NCBI RefSeq assembly: GCF_039555335.1
Contig: NC_092628.1
Span: 65,303,292-65,367,291 of the forward strand
DNA: 64,000 nt
Direction: 5' to 3'
Origin: Amphiura filiformis
Lineage: Eukaryota > Echinodermata > Ophiuroidea > Amphilepidida > Amphiuridae
This document shows, one piece after another, positions 1-12,655 of this stretch; the first letter of the stretch is position 1; each line of letters begins with the position of its first letter. A program made the position numbers and the translations under genes. The notes below the pieces were generated by a model that made no database searches, was not told the origin of the DNA, and worked only from the letters and a program-made list of their open reading frames with translations.

Positions 1-936
1 GAAAGAATTGCATTCTGTATAGTAAAGGGCAAAAAGGTTATTCAAAATTGGTCCAACGCCATACCCCTAATGGGCCGTAAATAGGTTTCACATCTTGCAT
101 AAAGGGCAAGGGTCTATCACAGATGATCGATCTTGGTATTAAGGTAATTGACATTTGACAGGTATCAATTCCCATGGTGAGCCCTGTTAGCTTCTGTTAC
201 CTTGGTAACCATTCAGGAATCTAAATTTTGTATTTCTAAAATCTGTGAGTATGTACTTGGCATGGAGGCTACATGATGTGTTTATGGTTTACATCTGGAG
301 TATCTGGTGTGTATACCTGTGGAACCCTTTGTTCACCACATGCCTTGAAGTACAAAGGATTGAACTACCAAATCACCTAAAGCGGTGACTATAAGATGCA
401 AATAGTAGCTAGGTGGTCACATATCACATATGCCTATGGGTTGGGTGCTGCATATTGAGCTACTAAAATGATACAAAGTCAAAGCATTATAATGATGATA
501 ATAATTTATGCCTTATTATCTACTAAAAGGTGACGTAGTATCAGAGATGTCCGGCAGGGGCCGGTGCAGATCAGGGGTGAAATTAAGTGGGAGACGGGAG
601 CCGTTTGGCCCCCAGAAACTCTGAAATGGCCCTAATTCCATCTCAATTTTAGTTGACATGGGGACACTTTTCTCACAAGACTGGCCCCCTGGATAGTGAA
701 CCAAAAAATCAAATTACAAGCAAATAGTGGTTAAGTTTATAACTCATCCAGCACATATTTATATTTATTGGCCCCTTGGTAATTGGAAATGGCCCCAGGT
801 TCTTCCAAATCTTTTTGATTCTGATATTCCTAAACCTAGGCTAGATTAAATGAGACATGCAATCTGGACCCCACTTTTGTATTCATATCCAAATACTACC
901 AGCAAAGTAATTCAAAAGAATTGTGACAATTACAAG
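1..936. other. no gene seen
   Basis: AT-rich sequence without a convincing coding frame, splice-bounded exon or inverted repeat. The longest minus-strand frame, near 516-704, has no recognisable family and no coding character. Treated as intergenic or intronic. Confidence 0.5.
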
Positions 937-1397
937 TAGTGCTGTCATCGACACATGTCAACAGGCAGATCCCGACATACATGTATATGTATTCCATGAG
1001 GGTGTTCACAATAAAGAAGTTCAGTGTTGAAAAAAGCTATCATAGGATATTGCTTGAGACACAAGTTCAACATAATTTAGTATTTCTATGAGTATGCAAT
1101 CTGTTATCACAGTACAGGTGCAGTGAGTGAGTAGTCAAGCTTTCATCAGATGTGCCTCCAACTGCATCGTCACCAATACTCTGATAACCAACACTATGAA
1201 CGCCTGTCAAGAAAGCTTATCTACTTTTTGGGCTAAATTGCAATAAATTAAATGGACGAGGTCATTGTACACAGCTATTTCTTCCTAAAATGTCAAAGCT
1301 AATAAGCATTTATACTGGTGATACGAAAACTGTCCAATCATGCCATCCTCAAGATTTGAGTTATTTCAACATTATAAATATCTCGATGACAGCACTA
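937..1397. mobile_element. MITE, about 460 bp
   Basis: A perfect 14-base inverted repeat, AGTGCTGTCATCGA at 938-951 and its complement at 1383-1396, bounds about 430 bp with no coding frame. A T/A pair extends each end, so the target duplication may be TA, but this is not proven. The element abuts another MITE at 1398. Confidence 0.55.
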
Positions 1398-1577
1398 TAT
1401 AGCTAAAATAATAGTTTCTCGATCATGAGAGCTCAATAGGCACGCAATGATAATTGCGTCGGCGTACAACACACGCTCTGCATTTCCTATTGTGTCATTC
1501 CATTAAACTTGCGACATTAGGCAGTGCACGCATTACATTCATACTCTCATGATCGAGAAACTATTATTTTAGCTGTA
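1398..1577. mobile_element. MITE with 31-bp terminal inverted repeats
   Basis: Positions 1401-1431 and 1544-1574 are exact reverse complements over 31 bases (start AGCTAAAATAATAG). The roughly 110-bp interior contains no open frame of note. TA occurs just outside both ends (1398-1399 and 1576-1577), as expected for Tc1/mariner-type insertion, but TA is too short to be decisive. Confidence 0.8.
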
Positions 1578-1881
1578 ATAATGATAATACAGTGTACCAA
1601 AGATATAGAAGTACAAGGGGGAATACCTTGGTATGTAGAGAGTCAAAACTGCCTGTTTAAATTTAAATAACTTTAATACGGTGCCTATAGGAAGTAATAA
1701 TATAAACTGCCAAACCTTCATGTATGTGCCAGTCCAATATTGTTCAAACTGTTGAATAATTATTTGTATTCATTTCAAGATACATTGTTATTTTTTTACA
1801 TATCAAAACTGTATTCAGCGACACTTAACTTTTGATACAATTTTACACCTATTCTTGATGAAGTCATATTGTTGAATTGGC
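1578..1881. other. no gene seen
   Basis: AT-rich spacer between MITEs; nothing recognised. Confidence 0.5.
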
Positions 1882-4196
1882 TATGAGGGTCATTCCATAT
1901 GAAATCAAGGAGTCGCCCCACCTGACCCCCTCAGATTTGCTTTATATTTTAGTCATATGTTGTACCTGTAAATATATTAAAACCTGCAAATTTGAGGTCT
2001 TTAGCTCTACGGATTTTCTGTGGCAGCCCTTTAAAGTTCGATCACGGGGGTCTAAATTTGGACCCAAAAGTTGCCCTTTAAATAAATTTCATCTTTGGGA
2101 GTCTGTGCCTTCTTTATAAAAAAGAAAGAGAGGTCTGAAACTTTGTATACACACTAACTGCATGCCCAATTTGTCAAAAAATAAAAAATAAAAAATTTCT
2201 GTAATTGCGTGTTGTTCCACGGGGTCATTAAATATGCAAGGAAAAATGTAATGTTTTGTAAACTGGCAAGTTTAGCCCCCCTAAATTCACATTTTTGGTC
2301 AGATTAATTATTTTTTGTTGTCACTGATGCTATATATAGGATAAATACAATGCATATCCAAAAATTGAGGTCACAACTCATTTACATTTAGAAAAAGCGA
2401 CCTAAAAAAGATGAAATTTATTGCAAATTCAACATTTTCAGGGGGCCCAAAGTCGATGTGGTCCACCTTCAAAATTTATAAAACATCACTTTTATATAAC
2501 TACTAGTCTTAAATTACAACTTTGCTAAGTCCCAGTAATTGTATAGGTTGACTTCATATAAAATGACAAGCCCAAAGTTGACCATTTTCTTATGATTGCA
2601 TGTAGTGCAAATGTGCGAATTCGGAAGGCTTGAAAGTCAAATTGGCCACAATATTAACAATTTATGATTAGATGAGTAGTTTTTGCCCCTATTTACTTTT
2701 ATTTCCATTTCATTTTCAATATATACAGATTTTCTATGGTAGCCATTTACAGTTAGAGTAGGGGGGATCTAAATTTGGACCCAAAAGTTGCCCTTTGAAT
2801 AAATTTCATCTTTGGGAGCCTGTACCTTCCTAATAAAAAGAGAGAGAGGTCTGAAACCTTGTATACACACTAATTGCATGTCCAATTTGTCAACAAGTAA
2901 AAAAAAAAAATGTCTGTAATTGCACGTTGTGTCACAGGGTCATTAAATATGCACAAAAAAAATGTAATGTTTTGTATACTGGCAAGTTTAGCCCCCCTAA
3001 ATTCACATTTTTTGTCAGATTAAGTTGTTTTTTGTTGTCACTGATGTGATATATAGGACAAATACAATGCATACCCAAGACATTGAGGTGACCATTTATT
3101 TACATTTCCAATGCGCCCTCGCGAAGTTGAAAATTAATGCAAATTCACCATTTTCAGGGGGCCCAAAGTCGATGTGGTCAACCTTCAAAATTTATAAAAC
3201 ATCACTTTTATATGACTACTAGTCTTAAATTGCAACTTTGCTCAATCCCAGTAATTTTATAGATTGACTTCATATAAACGACAAGCCCAAAGTTGACCAT
3301 TTTCTTATGATTGCATGTACTGCAAATGTGCGAGTCGGAAGGTTTAAAAGTCAAAATGGCCACAATATTGAAAATAAATGACTAGATGCATAGTTTTTGG
3401 CCCTATTTAGTTTTATTTCCATTTTATTTTCAATATTGGGGCCAATTTGACTTTCAAGCCTTCCGAATTGCACATTTGCACTACATGCAATCATAAGAAA
3501 ATGGTCAACTTTGGGCTTGTCATTTTTATATGAAGTCAACCTATACAATTACTGGGACTTACCAAAGTTGTAATTTAAGACTAGTAGTTATATAAAAGTG
3601 ATGTTTTATAAATTTTGAAGGTGGACCACATCGACTTTGGGCCCCCTGAAAATGTTGAACTTGCAATAAATTTCATCTTCGTGAGGGGGCTGTTCGAAAT
3701 GTAAATGAGTTGTGACCTCAATTTTTTGGATATGCATTGTATTTATCCTATATATAGCATCAGTGACAACAAAAATTATTAATCTGACAAAAATGTGAAT
3801 TTAGGGGGCTAAACTTGCCAGTTTACAAAACATTACATTTTTCTTGCATATTTAATGACCCCGTGACACAACACGCAATTACAGAATTTTTTATTTTTTA
3901 TTTTGGACAAATTGGGCATGCAGTTAGTGTGTACACAAAGTTTCAGACCTCTCTCTCTTTTTATGAAGAAGACACAGCCTCCCAAAGATGAAATTTATTT
4001 AAAGGGCAACTTTTGTGTCCAAATTTAGACCCCCCTACTCCAACTTTAAATGGCTGCCACAGAAAATCCGTAAGAGATACAGACCTCAAATTTGCAGGTT
4101 TTAATATTTTACAGGTACAACATATGACTAAAATATAAAAGCAAATCTGAGGGGGTCAGGTGGGGCGACTCCTTGATTTCATATGGAGTGACCCAT
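1882..4196. mobile_element. composite foldback element, 2.3 kb
   Basis: The left arm (about 1882-2680) and right arm (about 3415-4196) are inverted copies of one another, ending in similar termini (ATGAGGGTCATTCCATATGA on the left, its near-complement on the right). Between them, about 2740-3370 repeats part of the left arm in direct orientation. Open frames inside are short, do not match each other between modules and look accidental. The layout fits a non-autonomous foldback element that gained an internal module by partial duplication or by insertion of a second copy. Confidence 0.75.
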
Positions 4197-5165
4197 GATG
4201 TAAATTCCCCTGATTATTTTACATGGATTTACAAGGCTAAGGTCAGTATATAGCTTGATGTTTTTGGTGTTTTTTGTTACTATTTGCAGCAGACTTCCAC
4301 TGCAGCAAAAAGTTGCCTCAGTAAGCAAAATTCAGGCAAACCAGACAATGTGCAGAGCTAAATATCTTTACAAAGGATAATTGCAGTGAAGAGCTGGAAA
4401 TAGCAACTAAGAAATAATAACACAGCCATTTGTTGTAATGGAGAATTGCAAACAAAAATGTTGGTCTATACACTGGCCTGAATAGTATTCAGAAATTAAT
4501 GGAGGCAAAATGTATTTTGTATGTACTTAGTGTGTGTATCTAGTCTCATACCATAATGATGGTCAATTGCTCCATGCCGGGTACGTCCAAAACAAAGTTG
4601 CAAGGCTTAATTTGTCAGACTTCTAGAACATAAATTGTTATGTGTGCACGATAGAATAATTGACATGAACAGTAGCTACAAAGAAAGCATGTGACATGTT
4701 CACCTCCATTCATCTCTGAGTACTCATCAACCACCCTTCCAAAAAAAGTATTCAATATGTTGTTTGTGTATTCCAGAGATACATGAAGGGCAAATTATTT
4801 TTTGAAATATAATGAAGTGATTAATAATAGTTGTGACTATGAAATAGTTGATGCATTATTTTTATAATGAATATTGGGACCAAATAATCCACATTTTTAT
4901 TTTTCTATTTTCTAAAATAATTTGTACAAATATAAAGAGGATAATAGGTGAAGTCCAGGATGGACACTTCAGTTTGATATTCTGAATGTTTACGCAAAAT
5001 TAGGGTAGCACTGATAATAGCCTTGGGTCAGTTGTGCAGGACGCTTAAATTTTTTTCTTCAACCATATACATATTCATCGGTAATATACTAGTCGTAGTA
5101 TATTTTGTGTATGCACTTTATTCCATAATCCATAATCATTAAGTCTGATAAACAAACGCCTTTCT
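4197..5165. other. no gene seen
   Basis: AT-rich sequence with no supported exon, RNA gene or paired termini. Confidence 0.5.
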
Positions 5166-5400
5166 GGTAGAACGACTTGTAGCACAGTGGTATAGCCTCT
5201 GCACATATGGACCATAGATTGTGGGTTTGAACCCCAGGTAAATCCTGAGAGCATTTAATTTTAATTTTTGTTTATTTGTTAAGGGTAAAGGAATCTATTA
5301 TGGATCTTGTCCTATATACTGTATAGTGTGGAGTCTGGATAACTATACCTGTACGAAATAAAGGAGAGAATGTGAAGTGCATTTGATTCTGCTACTGCTC
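5166..5400 (+). repeat. tRNA-derived SINE
   Basis: The head resembles a tRNA: a box-A-like stretch GTAGCACAGTGGTATAGC near 5180-5197, followed after the usual spacing by box B GGTTTGAACCC at about 5224-5234, whose flanks pair as a T stem. An AT-rich body follows. The anticodon arm is poor, so a functional tRNA is unlikely. The 3' end is uncertain. Confidence 0.6.
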
Positions 5401-5730
5401 AAGCCATCATTTGGTCAAGGAAAAAGAAATACCAGTTGCCCCCCGGCCCCTTCCTTTTTTATGGATTCCGGGATTTTTTTTTAATTTATTTTTATTTCAG
5501 GCATAACTTTTTTGTAAAATGGTTTCATAGGTTCAGATAGGATTTGCTTCTGTCCAATAAGGATTTTAAAGCCGGTTTTGTTTTGATCGACCACTCAGAA
5601 CTGTCAAGACATATCTCGGTGTAAAAAGATTTTACAAGTGCCTTCTCAACTCTTCTTCAAGTTACACAACAAATATTGATGGTCCGGTGACTTTGCATTG
5701 TAAAAAGAAATGCCCACCACCTCTTTTGAT

Positions 5731-5927
5731 ATAAAATTGGATCGATTGAGCCCATATTTATTGGTCGAGCTATGAGTTTAAAAATATTGGATGAGGCGAG
5801 TCGAGTCCAATATTTTACAACTCATAGCTAGACCAATAAATTTTGGGCGTAAAGCATCCAATTTTATCATTATTATGTTTGGATCCAATATTATCACAAC
5901 TTGGATCGATCAAAACATAATAATGAA
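5731..5927. repeat. two adjacent hairpins, probable MITE
   Basis: 5731-5742 (ATAAAATTGGAT) pairs with 5856-5867, with further pairing inward around TATTGGTC...GACCAATA. A second inverted pair around CATTATTATGTTT (about 5868-5885 and 5907-5926) follows directly. No coding content. Confidence 0.55.
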
Positions 5928-5995
5928 AATAATTGGGCAATCAACTGGTACTTATTTTTACTTGGCCTTTAAGAGAGTAAAATTGGTTACCTGAC

Positions 5996-6701
5996 TTAAG
6001 GTTGGTCTGAACCCTGGAATTATGAAAACTTTCGGGCCTCATAACTGCTAAATTATTAGTCTAAAGAATATAAAAGTATACATTTTTAGAATGGAAATGA
6101 CTTGCTGAATTCATCTGTGAGGTCCAATTTGGGCCAAAATGCTCATTATTGGAGAAAATCCTAAAAAACAGGTTTTTTGGCCCAAATTTTTTTGTGCAAC
6201 ATAACAAAAAAATTGTTTGGCCAAATTTTTTTAAATTAATTTAAAAAAACTAGATAAAAATATCTAGGGACCGTTTTTCATTTTTTGAAATTTGACCAAC
6301 TTCACCAAAAACATTTGAAATTTGGGTGAAAATCAGGCTTTTTATGATTTTTTGAAAATTTTGCAATTTTGACCATTTTGGTGCAAATTTCTCAAAGTTG
6401 GTCAAAATTCAAAAAATAAAAAACGGTCCTAGATATTTTTATCTAGTTTTTAAAAATTAATAAAAAAAAATTTTTGGCCAAACAATTTTTTTGTTACGTT
6501 GCACGAAAAAATTTGGGCCAAAAAACCCGTTTTTTGGGATTTTCTCCAAAAATGAGCATTTTGGCCCAAATTGGACCTAACAGATGAATTCAGCAAGTCA
6601 TTTCCAGTCTAAAATGTATACTTTTATATTCTTTAGACTAATAATTAAGCAGTTATGAAGCCCGAAAGTTTCCATAATTCCAGGGTTCAGACCAACCTTA
6701 A
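5996..6701. mobile_element. TTAA-flanked foldback element, copy 1
   Basis: The left half starts TTAAGGTTGGTCTGAACCC and the right half is its reverse complement over more than 300 bases, meeting at a short spacer. TTAA lies at both ends (5996-5999, 6698-6701). Related copies are at 20883-21549 and 43318-44018. TTAA duplication is known for piggyBac and Kolobok transposons; which applies is not determinable here. Confidence 0.8.
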
Positions 6702-8205
6702 CAAGTCAGATGAATTGTTTGAAATTTCTGTACAGATTATTTTTGTAACTTCTATCAGGTCCATGCAAGTAATTAATTACTTTGCTATATATTGATTTTG
6801 AAGTTTTTATGCTTGTAATACATTTGACTTTATGTGAAATCAACTCCCAAAAATGTCAAGTAATAAGGTATGTACAAAGAAGATGTGAAAATGGTAATCT
6901 ACTCTATTCGCACACTTTTTCTTGTACAAATACTTCAGAATGTAAGTGCATGTCAAAGAGTTTAGCATCAAAATCCCATAGTTATACTTTTAATGCACAT
7001 TCTGAGTTGAGTAGGAAGATGCTGGTATGGAATTAATATGTTGGGAAGTCAAGTTCCTGTTGTAAAGTTACCCATTTACTTTCCCATCAATATCAACCGT
7101 GGTCAGTTGATATTCCATTGGGAGAAAATACTCTGTTAGGATTTGAAACAATGATTCTGAAAAAAAAAAGATTTCCTCAACTCAATTCTTGAATTATCTG
7201 TGAAAGAAATGATCCAAGTATCTTGAGGTTTGTAAGTGTCTGAAACAAGGTAGGCTGTTGGTCCAAATCCCTGTGAAATTCGTAAATTACAACTGTGGTA
7301 TTACTTATAGTACATATCATCAAATTACAATATCTTTATAGTAAATAGGAAAGAACACACTGGGCTATGGGCAAACCTTTGCATGACATGTAGCAGTGGA
7401 GTGGTTTACTTTGTAGGTTAGGCATACAAAACTAAAACATGTCATCATCACCACCTGAATCGTATTTGTAAAGTGAAAAATAACAAAAGGTTTGTCACAT
7501 TGATCCAGTTGAGAGAACAGTCAAGATGTGGTTTGAATTCAGGAGTATTTTTTATATATTTTGGAAACTGGCTGTTTGACTTACTATGTTTTCTAAGTAA
7601 GAAGTGTATTCGTTGAAGTGAAAATAATGTGAGTGAAATATATATTTTGAATAAAGCCATACAACTTTCAATAATCTTGTGTTGATGTGTTTGTTTCTGA
7701 ATATTATCAATCCATGTGTACCTAATTTCGAATAGGGATGAAAATCCAACAGCATTGTTACTCGCTGCCATAGTGCATGTTAGTATGGTTCAAGCCTGGG
7801 CTCATACACCTGTTCTAAATTTTGATATGCCATAGGCTTTATGTGGTGATCATTTTGATCAGTGGCTTGTACGTAACAAAGAAAGTGTGAGCCAGTAGAC
7901 CTAGCAATGGTCATATCTAATGTGCACTATGCCAGCGAGTACAGAGCTATTTAATTCTTGACAGGGCCCATACATATTCCAATATCTGATCAATCTCACT
8001 GATCTAATCAAAAAGTGAGTTTTCTGGTTCACTAGCATAATACAGGATTCCCAAAATATAAGTCCCCCTGAAACATTTTGGAATAATCCAAAAAGCAATG
8101 CATGAATTTATGCTTGACAACTTTTTTACTTCTCAAAAATAAACATTAACCAGTTAAAATGTTCCAGATTTTGGGGTCATGCACGTTTTCTGGTTTGCTG
8201 ATAAG
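6702..8205. other. no gene seen
   Basis: Several short frames on both strands (for example 6782-7036 and 7448-7771) lack family resemblance and splice context. A short inverted repeat around CAATATCAAC occurs near 7088-7120. Nothing else supported. Confidence 0.5.
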
Positions 8206-8640
8206 GGCTTTAAAAAAATAAGTTGACTTGCCCTTATTGAACGACCCAAAAACGGTCGCCTTTTTTTTAAATGCCAGATTTTGATATTTTGGTTTATAAT
8301 TTCAAAATATTTGTTTTATTTATGTTTAACTGCAGAATAAACAAATTCTGACTTGCTTTCGGATTTCCGAATTTGTGTTACATATAAAACCCTGTGACTA
8401 CACTGAAAACATGCTCTATTTTTTTTTAAAGATATTAGTAATCACAACAAATTTCTGCAAATGATGATCTGAGGCATTGAATGAAAAATAACACCACTAA
8501 GTTATAAAGAAAGTGTCCTATGCCTACAACACAGAGCCATGCGCTATGCAGCTAGTAGAAACAATCATATTTTGCAGAAATTTAAAAAAAATTAAATCAA
8601 CCGACCGACCTTTAGGGCAAGTCAACTTTTTTTTAAGCCT
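8206..8640. mobile_element. MITE, about 435 bp
   Basis: Terminal inverted repeats of about 27 bases with small gaps: GGCTTTAAAAAAATAAGTTG at 8206 onward, and the complement AGTCAACTTTTTTTTAAGCC ending at 8639. The interior is AT-rich and non-coding. Confidence 0.65.
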
Positions 8641-9117
8641 AGGTACAGGGCATTCCTTTGTTATCTAATATTGCTTTAGGAGCATCTTTCAGTTGAATTC
8701 AATAGATCATGAGGAGCATTTTTCCTTGTATGAACAGTAGGTTGAATAAACTGTTGTTGGTTTTTTTAATGCATTCCTGCTGAATAAAACCTTGAAAGTC
8801 ATCAGAGATGTCCCTGGTAAAAGATTACTTCAATTTGCTGATAATTTTAACACTAACTTTAATTAGTTCAAGGTAAATTTTCTATTGCAATTTCAGTTCA
8901 GAGGTTGAAATAAACTGACTTTATAGTGTAAGCAGGGTTACTTGATACATTGAATTAGTGATGCCAAAAAATGATACAATTACAATTCCCAGTTCAAATT
9001 GACAGCTGGTAAGAATTCTCACATTGAGTACATAAAATTACGAGCCACATATACTTCATATATTCGATGTAAAATATTTGTTCAATAAGTTTTCATTATT
9101 CAATCTATTTCAATTCA
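8641..9117. other. no gene seen
   Basis: AT-rich, no supported feature. Confidence 0.5.
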
Positions 9118-9274
9118 TCAGACATGAGAATGGTTTTTTTGAAAACTGCCTGAAAAAGTGTGAATTTGGCCTTAAAAGGCCCAAAACAGCTAGGCTGAAA
9201 AAAATAAAAATGTGTAAATTTGGACAATAAAACTGCCTGAATTCAGGCAAAAGCCTGAAAATTCTCATGCCTGA
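9118..9274. mobile_element. MITE, TCAGGCATGAGAAT family, copy 1
   Basis: Starts TCAGACATGAGAAT and ends ATTCTCATGCCTGA, inverted with one mismatch. The 157-bp body is shared with the element at 13804-13944, including GAAAACTGCCTGAAAAAG and AAAATGTGTAAATTTGGACA. The minus-strand frame across it is a by-product. Confidence 0.8.
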
Positions 9275-9371
9275 TATATTCTTCGAATGAATGTTTGTTG
9301 ATGAAAAATCCATTATATTTGCTGTCAAATGTCTGATGGAAATATATGATGGATTTTACATCAACATGCAT

Positions 9372-10567
9372 TACTGTCTGTTCAATTAGCTTAGATTCTT
9401 GAATTTTTAAGATATTTGAAAAAATAGAAAATTGTGGTCAAAGTCATCAAAGAAAAGTGTTAGCACAGCCTTAGACCTAACGTGATTTATACTTTTCAAA
9501 TTCCAAAGTTCAATTTAAAACCCCATTTCTTTTCAATTTTGCCTCATTTTAGGCAGTTACTTGGGTCCACCAAAAGGGTTCGCGACCTTTTTACAAATCG
9601 AGTGGGACGGTCCATTCTCAACTTAGGGCATAGACCCTATCCAATTTAGCAAAACAATCTGTCCACCAATCTGCCCTGCCATTTCAATTGTTATACCGTT
9701 CCGGTTATTGGATATGTTCTATAGGTGATGATGGTCCACCGGTTTTTGTTACACGAATGCATAACATTATTCTGAGCATTATTTTTTTCCTAAACAATGA
9801 CATTAAAATTATGGATTTCGTTCTTATTTCAACTGGTTTACAATGTAAATTGAGTTTTGTTTTATACTATCATTCCTTCCCAAGAATATCAGCATTCGCT
9901 TGACATTTTCAGATACAAGAACTTTATAAGAACTTAATAATATTTTCTTGTACAAAAGTTCTTTTGTTTCCAAATGTCCTTCGCATAGTTTGTATTCAAC
10001 AAACAAAACGAAATAACAAATTGAAAATAAATGTGTAGTTTTATAATAATAATAGGCCTAATAGACCTACACCTTCTCAGACCCATTCGCACAAATAAAT
10101 GAATAAATAAATAAATACGCAAGGAATGTATTTATATAAGCTGGGCCTATTTTAGAAAACCTTAGTTCATAAATAATAACGCAATGTTTCAACAGTAGGG
10201 TTTCAACACTAATTAGGCATAGGCCTACTGGCAAATATAGCTATTTTGCTGGACAATACTTCCTGATGCGGATGGTTGAATAAATACTATCTCAGCGCAT
10301 TATGACATTCGTCCCCATTGCTCTAAATGGATTGAAAAAAAAAGTTTATGGTACCCGACGTTCTACGACTTTTTATAAAAATATCGCGGGAAAAGACCAA
10401 AATTGAAAAGAAATGAGGTTTTAAATTGAACATTAGAATTTGAAAAGTATAAATCACGTTAGGTCTAAGGCTGTGGTAACACTTTTCTTTGATGACTTTG
10501 ACCAAAATTTTTTATTTTTTCAAATATCTTTAAAATTCAAGAATCTAAGCTAATTGAACAGACAGTA
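9372..10567. mobile_element. 1.2-kb element with about 165-bp inverted ends
   Basis: About 9373-9540 is repeated in reverse complement at about 10400-10566. Termini read ACTGTCTGTTCAATTAGC and its complement. The unique interior of about 860 bp has only short unmatched frames, so the element looks non-autonomous. Arm divergence suggests an old insertion. Confidence 0.75.
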
Positions 10568-11000
10568 GTAGAAGTAAAACATGACTGGAAATTGCTTTTA
10601 ACAAAGACTTGTATTTGATGAATTTAAAAGTATGCTTTACAATGAATTATTGCACCATCTATAATACAGCACACAGATAATGGGATTATATGGATACAGT
10701 ATGAAATAAAGACATACATTGTGTAACCTTTTTAATAAAGAATGAGGTGTATTTATTTTGTGCACATATGGTCAGCTTAAGAGTATAATTATGTCATTTC
10801 TTTAAACAAGAAATAGTTCTTGACAATTACTTTGTTTGGCAATGCATACATAACATAGACAATTGACTTTATGACCTGTGGTGAAGTTGAAAGTGACATT
10901 AAAGTAATTAGATTGCATGCAATTTTTATCATTAATAAATAGTTGTTTAAATAATATTTGCAAACTTGTCTAGTGCTTTACTAAATGTAACAAATAAAAT
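10568..11000. other. no gene seen
   Basis: AT-rich spacer without supported features. Confidence 0.5.
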
Positions 11001-11008
11001 GGAAATAC

Positions 11009-11206
11009 AGGGACTGCTTTTTGAGGAGAGCGAGAGCAATCGCTCTCTACTGCTCTCTTTAAATCTGATATAATAGAGCGATTTTCAGTTTTCCTTAGTT
11101 CACCATACTCTCCTTACATTCTATTGTAAATGCTCTAAACATCTCTCCCTGAAGGCTCCAGAAGAGCTATTTAATGCTCTCCTGCAAATTCCAAAAGACA
11201 GTCCCT
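11009..11206. mobile_element. hAT-type MITE with 8-bp target duplication
   Basis: The 198-bp element begins AGGGACTGCTTTTTG and ends CCAAAAGACAGTCCCT. It is flanked by a perfect 8-base direct repeat, GGAAATAC, at 11001-11008 and 11207-11214. An 8-bp duplication with A-G-G-G ends is the hallmark of the hAT superfamily. The core holds repeated GCTCTCT words and no coding frame. Confidence 0.88.
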
Positions 11207-11214
11207 GGAAATAC

Positions 11215-11996
11215 TCTTTTAAATTAACGTCACAGTGGCTGTGCACTCTAGACGTTGTTGCTTTTGAGAATTTGAATAATGTACCCAAACAAAGTTGCCA
11301 AAGAGGGTGCACAGCTGCTAATACATACTGGGATGATACTGAACCATTTTTGTCACATGCAAACATTCAAAGATACATGTAGTTCTGATGGCATTTTAAT
11401 CATTCAACTTGCTGATAACTTTCTGATTGCCCACTCTATGCTTTTGATTTCTCATAGAGGATATTTTAAGTATAATACAAGTTATCTAAAATCACCAACA
11501 AAAATACAGAAATAATCCTGAATAATATTACACATAATATGCAGCCATTTAATGCTTAAGCATGATTGGGAATGAGTTGTCAATGTTTCAATCAACAAAT
11601 TACTCGACCCAAAATCATTCCCACTATTCAGCCATCAAAATGGTATCAATGTAAGCACCTACTTTTCTCATTCACCCTGTAAAATATTGCAGCCGAAAGA
11701 TATTTTATTTAGATATTTGTAAGTCGATATGTTTGAAGTGGGTTACAATATTCTATGGAGCTATCAAATGTACATTTTTGACTCTCATATCCACATGATC
11801 AAAAGGGATTAATACCCGCATGAAACTCCATACCTGAGGAGTCAAAGTCTTTCAACCAAAGTGAAAACAGCATTTGATGAAATTGACCATCCTCTTCAAA
11901 TCTATAACCAATATCTAAAGGTAGTCCACTTGTATTGCACAATCCATAATGCCCTCACCTGAATGTTCTCCATAATAAAGAACAACACATATGTAA
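11215..11996. other. no gene seen
   Basis: Open frames on both strands at 11279-11515 and 11121-11366 overlap antiparallel and lack family features; taken as chance. Confidence 0.5.
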
Positions 11997-12125
11997 CCAG
12001 GGACATAGCAAGGTTGAAAAATGTGGGGCAGCCATCACAAATGTGGGGTGGTCATATGCCCAAATTGAAAAAATAAGAAATTGCTCAAAAAGTGGGGCAG
12101 CTATGGCCTCCCTGGCCGTCCACTT
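11997..12125. repeat. interspersed repeat (GTGGGGCAGCC family), copy 1
   Basis: Shares AGCAAGGTT, AATGTGGGGC, GCTCAAAAAGTGGGG and CTCCCTGGC in the same order with 38322-38496. CCAGGGACATAGCAAGG at its start resembles the complement of its end, suggesting degenerate inverted termini. Confidence 0.6.
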
Positions 12126-12133
12126 GCTATAAT

Positions 12134-12284
12134 CAAAGACCAAATTAAAAAGACTAGCTAGTTAACATCTCGGGCGTCAGGGCCTGAGACACAATGTGAT
12201 TGGTTGTTGATCTGTGTAGTACGGCATTTTTTGTCCATTTGACAGGACGTCATCACGCATAAACTAGTCTTTTAATTCGGTCTT
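12134..12284. mobile_element. MITE, 151 bp
   Basis: Terminal inverted repeats CAAAGACCAAATTAAAAAGA...CTAGTCTTTTAATTCGGTCTTG pair over about 21 bases with small gaps. Non-coding interior. Confidence 0.65.
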
Positions 12285-12410
12285 GAATTATATATTGCCC
12301 TGTATATGACCATCTATCACAAATGGGCTGTAATGTAGGCAGAGGTGGTTTCAGATATGGTCCATTAAGATTCTCAAAAAAACAACAATAGTAAATGAAG
12401 GATTTCTCCA

Positions 12411-12655
12411 CAGCCTGCTATGCTTATTGCCCAAGTCATTTTTTGTTATTTTGAGAACAAAGAACAAAATGTGGTTCAAGCATGCATCAGTTACGTAATC
12501 ATCCTAATTATTTCGGATTGTTCCCTTTCATTTGTATCATTATCATTTATCACTTGTTTTTGTGCAAGGATTGGTGAATTATGGTTGAATCATATTTTGT
12601 ACTTTGTTCTCAAAATTACAAAAAATGACTAATAGGCAATTAGCGTAGCAGGCTG
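12411..12655. mobile_element. MITE, 245 bp, long inverted arms
   Basis: CAGCCTGCTA at 12411 pairs with TAGCAGGCTG ending at 12655. Pairing continues inward for roughly 75 bases (TTTTGAGAACAAAG against CTTTGTTCTCAAAA). The frame at 12420-12632 is only this palindrome read through. Confidence 0.8.

Noticed and set aside
7448-7771. 107-codon minus-strand frame, overlapped by another frame
   Set aside because: No family resemblance, no splice context, AT-driven composition.
12420-12632. 70-codon plus-strand frame
   Set aside because: Lies within a palindromic MITE.
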